A stretch of 64,000 nucleotides of DNA, taken from the NCBI RefSeq assembly GCF_014284335.1, contig NZ_JACOGF010000003.1:1-64000 (forward strand). Direction: 5' to 3'. The position numbers were made by a program, and so were the translations under genes. The notes beneath the pieces were generated by a model. It was not told where the DNA came from. It worked only from the letters and a program-made list of their open reading frames with translations, and searched no databases. Of this stretch, positions 25,823 through 32,022 are shown one piece after another; position 1 is the first letter of the stretch; every line of letters begins with the position of its first letter. The stretch is from Undibacterium hunanense. GTDB lineage: Bacteria > Pseudomonadota > Gammaproteobacteria > Burkholderiales > Burkholderiaceae_D.

Positions 25823-27130
25823 ATGTCTGCGACACTATTTGAACAATTTCGGAAAAATATTTCCGTCCAAAATGCCAGTGCGATTTCCACCTCGTATTGC
25901 AACATCACAACCCGGTTGAATAAAGATTTCTGGGATTCAGAATCTGACACATCCCATACAAGACAAGTCGGATCATACGGCCGTCAAACCGCAATCAACG
26001 GTGTTAGCGACCTGGATATGGTGTTCGAATTGCCTTGGTCTGAATATGAGCGCTATAAAAATATGAAGGGAAATGGACCGTCCCAACTTCTGCAAGATGT
26101 GCGCAAGTCGCTTAAAGAGCGATACCCAAAAACCGAAATCAAAGGTGACGGCCAGGTCGTGGTTGTAGAGTTCAGCAAATATCGCGTCGAAGTCCTGCCG
26201 GCTTTCTTTGATGAAGAAGCTGACGGATACCGTTTTGGTGATTCAAATAATGGCGGCTCATGGAAACTCTGCAAACCGGTTCAAGAAATCGACGCCGTCA
26301 ATAAGCGCAATAGTGAAACGAATCGCAATTACAAGCATGTTTGCAAAATGATCCGGGCCTGGAAGAACTACCATGGGGTCAATATCGGCGGTATGTTGAT
26401 CGATACACTGGTCTACAATTTCTTTAGTCAAAATCATGACTATGACAAATTATCGTATGGGTCCTACGATGCATTATTTGTTTCCTTATTCTCTTACCTG
26501 GGTTCCTTGGACCACCAGGAATATTGGCTTGCACCAGGTAGCGGCCAACGAATTCATAGTTCCGGTAAATTCCAGCCGAAATCCAAAAAAGCTGCTGCAA
26601 AATGTCAGGAAGCAGTTGATGCTGATACGGAAAAAAAGAAAATCAAACTCTGGCGCGAAGTGTTCGGGCGCAATTTCCCTGCCGAATCGAGTGATATGAC
26701 CAAAAGCATTAACGCTGCCTTTGACATGTCTCGCTATACAACAGAAGAATTTATCGAAGATAAATATTCCGTCGATGTTCAATACGATTTGGAGATTGAC
26801 AGTGAGGTGAGCGAAAAAGGAACGTTCGCAGGAAAATTGAGGAGGCTATCAGAAATTTTTCCATGGCTGCCCACCGGTCGGCAACTGGTGTTCAAGGTAG
26901 AGGCATGTACAGTTCCTCCACCGTACACACTGCTATGGAAAGTGCGTAATGTGGGAGCAGAAGCGGAACGCCGTAGGATGATTCGTGACCAAATCGTCTC
27001 GGATGATGGCCGGCAACAGAGAAAAGAGGAGACAGATTTCCATGGAGACCATTTTGTAGAAGCATATGCGGTCAAGGATGACGTCTGCGTGGCCCGTGAT
27101 TTGATTGATGTCCGTATTAATCACGGATAG
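25823..27130 (+). CDS. CBASS CD-NTase (SMODS nucleotidyltransferase) with AGS-C sensor domain
   Basis: A 435-aa cGAS/DncV-like nucleotidyltransferase. The active site is G50-S51 in QVGSYGRQTAI, Asp63 and Asp65 in GVSDLDMVFELP, and Glu123 in YRVEVLPAFF as third acidic residue. A helical C-lobe follows (HVCKMIRAWKNYHGV). The last ~100 residues (PPPYTLLWKVRNVGAEAE to RDLIDVRINHG) match the Ig-like AGS-C sensor domain found on such enzymes. On phage infection it is expected to make a cyclic oligonucleotide that triggers the effector 11 bases downstream. The nucleotide product cannot be predicted here. Confidence 0.88.
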   Translation: MSATLFEQFRKNISVQNASAISTSYCNITTRLNKDFWDSESDTSHTRQVGSYGRQTAINGVSDLDMVFELPWSEYERYKNMKGNGPSQLLQDVRKSLKERYPKTEIKGDGQVVVVEFSKYRVEVLPAFFDEEADGYRFGDSNNGGSWKLCKPVQEIDAVNKRNSETNRNYKHVCKMIRAWKNYHGVNIGGMLIDTLVYNFFSQNHDYDKLSYGSYDALFVSLFSYLGSLDHQEYWLAPGSGQRIHSSGKFQPKSKKAAAKCQEAVDADTEKKKIKLWREVFGRNFPAESSDMTKSINAAFDMSRYTTEEFIEDKYSVDVQYDLEIDSEVSEKGTFAGKLRRLSEIFPWLPTGRQLVFKVEACTVPPPYTLLWKVRNVGAEAERRRMIRDQIVSDDGRQQRKEETDFHGDHFVEAYAVKDDVCVARDLIDVRINHG

Positions 27131-27141
27131 GGAAATCTATA

Positions 27142-27744
27142 GTGGAAAATCATAGTCATACTTCAGATACCCCCCATTCCCGACGTGTACTGGAAGCTCA
27201 ATTGCGGGAATGCTTTGGGCTTACGGTATATTCCCACAAGACCCACGAAAAATGTGCCTACATTTTGTTAAACCACCTGGCCATTCTCAAGACAGGCCAA
27301 ATCATTTTATCTGCCGTTACGACTGGCGGGTTCATCGGCGCGATCTTTGACAAGAGTCCAGTGGTTGCCATCGTAGGGGCCTGCGCCTCTACCGTTTTGC
27401 TTGCTCTCAATACGTATTCTAAAAGCCTGGATTTAGGAGCTTTGGGACAAAAACACCGTCGTACCGCCAGTGACTTATGGCTGATACGCGAACAGTACCT
27501 TTCGCTTATTACGGACCTGGCTATGGGTGAAAAACCTGTCGAGAAACTGCAGACCGAAAGAGATCGATTACTTACCAAACTTCATGCCATATATGCGGCA
27601 GCACCTAGCACAAATGGAAAAGCTTATGAAGCAGCTCAAAAAGCACTTCAGATTTCAGAGGAATTGACTTTTTGCGATGCAGAAATTGACGCTTTTTTGC
27701 CAGCGGAATTGAGAAGAGCATCTTCAGTTTCGGCATCAGCATGA
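27142..27744 (+). CDS. SLATT-domain two-helix membrane effector (CBASS)
   Basis: A 200-aa protein starting with GTG after GGGA. SLATT layout: an N-terminal helix (THEKCAYILLNHLAILKTGQ), two membrane helices (ILSAVTTGGFIGAIF and VVAIVGACASTVLLALNTYS), then a long amphipathic coiled coil with HRRTASDLWLIREQY. SLATT proteins are predicted pore-forming effectors activated by CD-NTase or SLOG signals, killing the infected cell. It lies 11 bases after the CD-NTase stop, so the two form a minimal CBASS operon. No Cap2/Cap3 or HORMA/TRIP13 genes are present. Confidence 0.85.
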   Translation: MENHSHTSDTPHSRRVLEAQLRECFGLTVYSHKTHEKCAYILLNHLAILKTGQIILSAVTTGGFIGAIFDKSPVVAIVGACASTVLLALNTYSKSLDLGALGQKHRRTASDLWLIREQYLSLITDLAMGEKPVEKLQTERDRLLTKLHAIYAAAPSTNGKAYEAAQKALQISEELTFCDAEIDAFLPAELRRASSVSASA

Positions 27745-27768
27745 ATCACATGGAAGATAAGCAAAACA

Positions 27769-27897
27769 CTCAACTGACGCAAGGATCAATAAGGTGTAAA
27801 AGCACTAATCAGACCCTCCAATAATTCTGGAATAATAGAATTATAGGTAAAACCCGGGCAATTTTTTTTAAAATTCTACGATAGCAGAATTTTAGAA
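27769..27897 (+). repeat. 129-bp direct repeat R1
   Basis: Begins CTCAACTGACGCAAGGATCA and ends at TTTTAGAA. About 80 percent identical by eye to R2 (28581-28709). It contains two small hairpins, ATAATTCT/AGAATTAT and AAAATTCT/AGAATTTT. It starts 24 bases after the SLATT stop codon. Confidence 0.75.
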
Positions 27898-28063
27898 GAT
27901 AAACGTGCGCATAGAGCATTTTGGAATAATCAGAGTTTGAAGCGCATTCCCTGTGCAAGGCATGCTTTAATTGCACGATGATATCAAATTGAGATATTTG
28001 TTAAAAAGCACTATTATTGCAAAAGAATTAAATTTCCCTTTAGCCTATTGGTAAACAATATCT

Positions 28064-28366
28064 ATGCTCAGTAATGAGGATCGTTTCGGAATTCCGGAAG
28101 AGAATTTGCTCGCCGCAAAAAAATGGGTGGACAGGCAAAGTAACAAGCAGTTCCAAAGTTATGTCCCCACACGCAGAGAAGTAGCCAATCTTGCGACCAA
28201 GAAAATTACTTCGATATTAGTAGACTGGATGTGCCGTAGCCCGGTAGAAATTATTCCTAGCCGGACTCAAATCATAGAAGTGCGGGATATTTTGTCAGCA
28301 CGAGCAGATGCAAAACAACTCACTGGCCTCATTACGATGTGTAACTACTATATTAATAACGATTAG
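28064..28366 (+). CDS. Hypothetical protein, 100 aa, between R1 and R2
   Basis: Starts MLSNEDRFGIPEENLLAAKK and ends LITMCNYYINND. Predicted helical and soluble, with no recognised domain. It lies between the two 129-bp repeats downstream of the CBASS operon, so it may be a third, accessory gene of a defence cassette. Real coding is likely given length, clean start and following hairpin, but function is unknown. Confidence 0.55.
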   Translation: MLSNEDRFGIPEENLLAAKKWVDRQSNKQFQSYVPTRREVANLATKKITSILVDWMCRSPVEIIPSRTQIIEVRDILSARADAKQLTGLITMCNYYINND

Positions 28367-28415
28367 CACCCAGGTGCGCGAAAGCAGAAGGACTTTTTTC
28401 AGCTCAAATAAAAAA

Positions 28416-28433
28416 AGCAGCCCTTGGGCTGCT
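28416..28433 (-). terminator. Terminator hairpin oriented to the minus strand
   Basis: AGCAGCCC-TT-GGGCTGCT is preceded on the plus strand by seven As, so the T tail lies on the minus strand. It would stop transcripts entering from the Tn3-type element. On the plus strand it is only a hairpin 50 bases after the 28064 gene. Confidence 0.6.
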
Positions 28434-28580
28434 GAGAAGGTCTTACTTTGAGGAGCGCTCATATACATCATGCATCATCTATATGACGTAGCAGTGACGC
28501 GCTAGCACGCTTGTTTTGTGAAGTATTTCGGACAAAGACAAACTGCTCTCGAATATTTTGAAAATAGGCTCAACAAAAAA

Positions 28581-28709
28581 CTCAACTGATTCAGGGATCA
28601 ATAAGGCGTAAAAGCGAGAATCAGAATCCCAATAATTCTGCAAAAATAAAATTATAAGTAAAACCCGGCCATGTATTTTAATAAATTCCGCTAAAAAAGA
28701 ATTTTAGAA
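28581..28709 (+). repeat. 129-bp direct repeat R2
   Basis: Second copy of R1, starting CTCAACTGATTCAGGGATCA and ending TTTTAGAA, with one short indel and degraded hairpins. Unlike R1 it lies before, not after, a SLATT 3' end. Confidence 0.75.
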
Positions 28710-28806
28710 AAGGATACCCACATCACGTACGTTGCTTTCCATGCGCGTGAAAAAACATATCAAATAGGCATTTAAAATTCAAAAAGAATTTCATTGTTCT
28801 GGAATC

Positions 28807-28872
28807 GAGATTGACGCCTTTGTCCCATTTAAATTGAGAAAAACTCCAGAAAATTTGACAACGAAATGCTGA
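28807..28872 (+). pseudogene. 3' fragment of a second SLATT-type effector gene
   Basis: The frame EIDAFVPFKLRKTPENLTTKC-stop aligns with the C-terminus of the intact SLATT protein (EIDAFLPAELRRASSVSASA). Nucleotide similarity around ATTGACGC and AATTGAGAA is clear. Nothing of the rest of the gene remains. It shows that a diverged CBASS-like locus once existed here. Confidence 0.6.
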
Positions 28873-28913
28873 ATCGGTGGTAACTGGAAAATATAGCACT
28901 TTTAAGGGGGGGT

Positions 28914-28941
28914 GTCCTTTTCGTGCAATTTGACACGGTTA
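28914..28941 (+). repeat. Tn3 left terminal repeat, outer copy
   Basis: Identical over 28 bases to the inner copy at 28999-29026. The outer tip is a run of seven Gs (28906-28912), as expected of Tn3-family ends. Confidence 0.8.
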
Positions 28942-28998
28942 GAAAAAATAAACTCAATAAAATCAATAACTTATTTTTTCGCGTTTTTTTGACCCCCA

Positions 28999-29026
28999 GT
29001 CCTTTTCGTGCAATTTGACACGGTTA
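28999..29026 (+). repeat. Tn3 left terminal repeat, inner copy
   Basis: Exact 28-base copy of the outer repeat, 85 bases inside it, preceded by GACCCCCA instead of a G run. It may be an extra transposase-binding site or the trace of a nested end. Confidence 0.75.
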
Positions 29027-29041
29027 CGTTTTTTTCCACGT

Positions 29042-31978
29042 TTAGCCAGCACGCAAACTGGCCTTGGCTGGACGCTGCAATAACATGTCAGCATAATGGT
29101 CCACACCGAAACTAAAGGTCCCTCTAAAATTGATGTTTGAGAAATGTCCGGGCCCCATGCGTGCCAACCAGGCATCTTCGATTGGGCGCCCGGATTTCCG
29201 CCAAACGCTCACTGTTTTTTGCATCTGATGTGTATTCCAAGCGATCACGACATTTGTAAGCAATGTATGCGCGCCGGAGATGGCAATCATTTCGTCGGCA
29301 CGTCGGCCGCGGTCAACCGGCATTTTCCCAAAATAGATGGCTCGTTGCAGTAAGTGAATAGACTCTCCGCGATTCAGTACAGTATGAATTTCCCGTCGAA
29401 AATCTGGATTGCTAAAATAATCGCAAAGAAACAGTGTTCTCAATAAACGGCCAAGATGATCAAGTGCTTTATACAGGGCGTCACCCTGGGCCGCACTGCC
29501 AAACCGTTGCAGGACAACATTTGCGCTTACACGGCCGCTGCGGATTGATGCAAGCACTCTTAGATATTCGTCCCAGCCGCGCCTGATAGCCGATATTGAT
29601 ATCTCCCTGACGACTATCTTGTCGAGGGAGTCAGGGACTGTGAAGTTGCGCGGCAGGTAGAGTTTTCGTTCTGACAGATTGCGTAACTGTGGACAAAGAT
29701 CGAAACCCAGGCCTTTGGCAATGGCCATACCGGGATTTGTATAACCATGGGTATCAACCGCTAAAAATGAGAGTCGTTCGCGATCCTCATATGAATTGTA
29801 ATATTCAGCGCCAGCAATTGCTGGGCCAGCCTGGCGTTCATTCAGTACGATAGGCTGATCATAGACAACACTGAACTGATCAAGGACGTGGGTATAAATC
29901 CCAACAGCATGCGTTTTACGCCTGGGCTCCCGGCGGGCCTGCAGCAGGTGTTTTGAGACATCAATACTCATCATGTCGCTGGATGCCTTTTTGCCGCCAC
30001 CCCAAAGCGCCGCAATCTCGTGTTTCATCTGGAATTGCACAACACGCTCATTGGCGTCCCGCAAACGCCCATGGGACTCTAAAGCGCGCATCGCCGACGA
30101 TACATGTCCTGGCTCCAAATTTGGAATCATTGCAGAGACTCCTCTGGCATCAATTTCTGTTCCGTGTGCAATGAGCGCCGCATACACTGCCACTAATTCG
30201 TGCCGGTCTTTCGCCTTCCGACCCAGCAGGCATTCACTGAAATTGGTGGAAGAATCCACTTCAAGGAGCAGGTCTGGAAACTGAACCTGGCCAATCTCAT
30301 CAAATAGCAGGTCCCGAGTGCGCTTGGGAAGCAAATCATTCGTGACAGATTCAAGATTGGGGACATGGATAGTGCCGGCATCATCGATTGATATCTGTCC
30401 TTCCTCTTTTGCTTCTGCTAGTGCAACCAACCGCTCACTAATTTTACCGAGAACCTTTTCCAGGAACTCATCTGCGGTAGCAGGCATCCCAAGATTGCTC
30501 ACATGTCTTTGCCGGGTGTTCTCCCACTCTTTTGGCGGTATCAGCATTTGGTCGCGCTCACGATAGGTGAGACTATGTGATACCCATACAGTGCCACGAC
30601 GCAAACTTTTACTTATGGCCATGGCAGTTGACGCTTCCAGTGCCCTGAAAGCCAAATTGCGATCCTCATGGTCAACAAGCTCTTGCCATTTGCGATCTGT
30701 GGGAAACGCCTGATCAGGCAAAGTGGTGATCTTGCGAGCGTAAAACTCTCTCAACTTCGCCAGATTGACGAGGCTGGTATCGTTTGCGTTCCCCTGCAGA
30801 TTTAAACCATCCATTGAATGAAGAAGGTTACGGATGCGCTTATCATCTGAGGCTATCAATGTTTGGCGAACATGTGCTGCGTGACTGCTTGGGGGTTTGT
30901 CACCAATATCACTAATCATTTCGGAAATTTTTTCACGAAACTCTTTGTCAGAAAGTTCTTTATCATCACATACGGCTTTGATCGATACTAAACGCTCCCG
31001 ATAAGTGACCGAATTGCGAGCCTGTTTTGCTTGGGTATTGCTATAAGCCCGACGAAGGAGATCAGCGTATCTTCTACCCGACTGATAGATCGCACTGTCA
31101 GTCAATTCCAATAACGTAATTCTCAAAAAAAATACCAACTCAATGGCAAGAGCGCTTGTTTTTAGCTCCTTTGATTTCGAAGGTCTCCGGGCTTGCATTT
31201 GTTGTGCATAGCCTCGTTGCTTTTCCAATGGAATATCGTCGAATTTCCAAAGATCGACTTCTAAATCCTTGAGAAATTTAATTTTATCGAGTGTTGTAGA
31301 GAACGTTGAAGGACTATGGCGTTTCGGAGCTGTCTTTAGCCACTCCAGAACTGTTGTGGACCCTTCATCCGCGACCAGTTCGAAAACCGCCGCATAGCAT
31401 TTATCAAGACCTCGCTGGGTTACGACTTCAAGAATAGTGGCGTAAATGTTTTGATCTGTAGCTTCGTTACATTGGCGTGCTAAATCACGAAGTGCTCTCT
31501 CGCGGGGAATAAGGAGTTTTCGGTCGTATAGCCATCGACGTGATAGCGAAAGAAGATCTTCAATGGAAGTAACCTCGTTTGCCTGCGCTCTCAAATACCT
31601 GTCTAGCTCGCCATTTGCTGCAGCGTCAGCGTCTACGATGCCGAGGTACTCTTTGGCCCAAAGCTGATGTTCATACAGAGTCTGGCGTCGACCGTATATT
31701 GTCTTTAAAGAAGCAATTGTTGGTACATTTACCGAAAGTCTGTCGCCAACATATTGCAAAAGGTTGCGAGGGATAGTGGCAAAACGATCGAGAGGGGTGC
31801 CCGTGACCCGGAAGAACAACATTTGTATGGCGGCAATACTTCGACGATCAGTCCGAAACTTGGCTGCCAAAGCAACCACATCATCGTCGGAGAGACGAAA
31901 GTAATAATTAAGGTCAAAATCAGAAAGCTTATTTGGTAAGCTTTCTGCGCCTAAGAATCTGTACTGAAATCCAGACAT
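29042..31978 (-). CDS. tnpA: Tn3 family transposase TnpA
   Basis: A 978-aa transposase of normal length. The N-terminal DUF4158 part reads FLGAESLPNKLSDFDLNYYF. The C-terminal DDE domain is marked by LSFLAVDTHGYTNPGMAIAK, GFDLCPQLRNLSERKLYLPR and NVVIAWNTHQMQKTV, followed by HFSNINFRGTFSFG. ATG 31978 is preferred over an upstream TTG. It acts on the 38-bp ends to form cointegrates. Resolution must come from another resolvase or homologous recombination, because none is encoded here. Confidence 0.92.
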   Translation of the reverse strand: MSGFQYRFLGAESLPNKLSDFDLNYYFRLSDDDVVALAAKFRTDRRSIAAIQMLFFRVTGTPLDRFATIPRNLLQYVGDRLSVNVPTIASLKTIYGRRQTLYEHQLWAKEYLGIVDADAAANGELDRYLRAQANEVTSIEDLLSLSRRWLYDRKLLIPRERALRDLARQCNEATDQNIYATILEVVTQRGLDKCYAAVFELVADEGSTTVLEWLKTAPKRHSPSTFSTTLDKIKFLKDLEVDLWKFDDIPLEKQRGYAQQMQARRPSKSKELKTSALAIELVFFLRITLLELTDSAIYQSGRRYADLLRRAYSNTQAKQARNSVTYRERLVSIKAVCDDKELSDKEFREKISEMISDIGDKPPSSHAAHVRQTLIASDDKRIRNLLHSMDGLNLQGNANDTSLVNLAKLREFYARKITTLPDQAFPTDRKWQELVDHEDRNLAFRALEASTAMAISKSLRRGTVWVSHSLTYRERDQMLIPPKEWENTRQRHVSNLGMPATADEFLEKVLGKISERLVALAEAKEEGQISIDDAGTIHVPNLESVTNDLLPKRTRDLLFDEIGQVQFPDLLLEVDSSTNFSECLLGRKAKDRHELVAVYAALIAHGTEIDARGVSAMIPNLEPGHVSSAMRALESHGRLRDANERVVQFQMKHEIAALWGGGKKASSDMMSIDVSKHLLQARREPRRKTHAVGIYTHVLDQFSVVYDQPIVLNERQAGPAIAGAEYYNSYEDRERLSFLAVDTHGYTNPGMAIAKGLGFDLCPQLRNLSERKLYLPRNFTVPDSLDKIVVREISISAIRRGWDEYLRVLASIRSGRVSANVVLQRFGSAAQGDALYKALDHLGRLLRTLFLCDYFSNPDFRREIHTVLNRGESIHLLQRAIYFGKMPVDRGRRADEMIAISGAHTLLTNVVIAWNTHQMQKTVSVWRKSGRPIEDAWLARMGPGHFSNINFRGTFSFGVDHYADMLLQRPAKASLRAG

Positions 31979-31986
31979 AGTGCGGC

Positions 31987-32007
31987 CCCATATCAAATTG
32001 ATATGGG
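31987..32007. promoter_or_regulatory. Palindrome directly upstream of tnpA
   Basis: CCCATATCAA and TTGATATGGG are perfect complements around a single central A. The dyad ends 9 bases before the tnpA ATG and overlaps its ribosome-binding region, so it could be an autoregulatory operator or a hairpin limiting transposase translation. Confidence 0.55.
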
Positions 32008-32022
32008 ATTTTACCTAAGATT

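Noticed and set aside
25573-28900. Retron or DGR in the defence region, suggested by the repeats
   Set aside because: No reverse transcriptase gene exists anywhere in the window and there is no template-repeat/variable-repeat pair.
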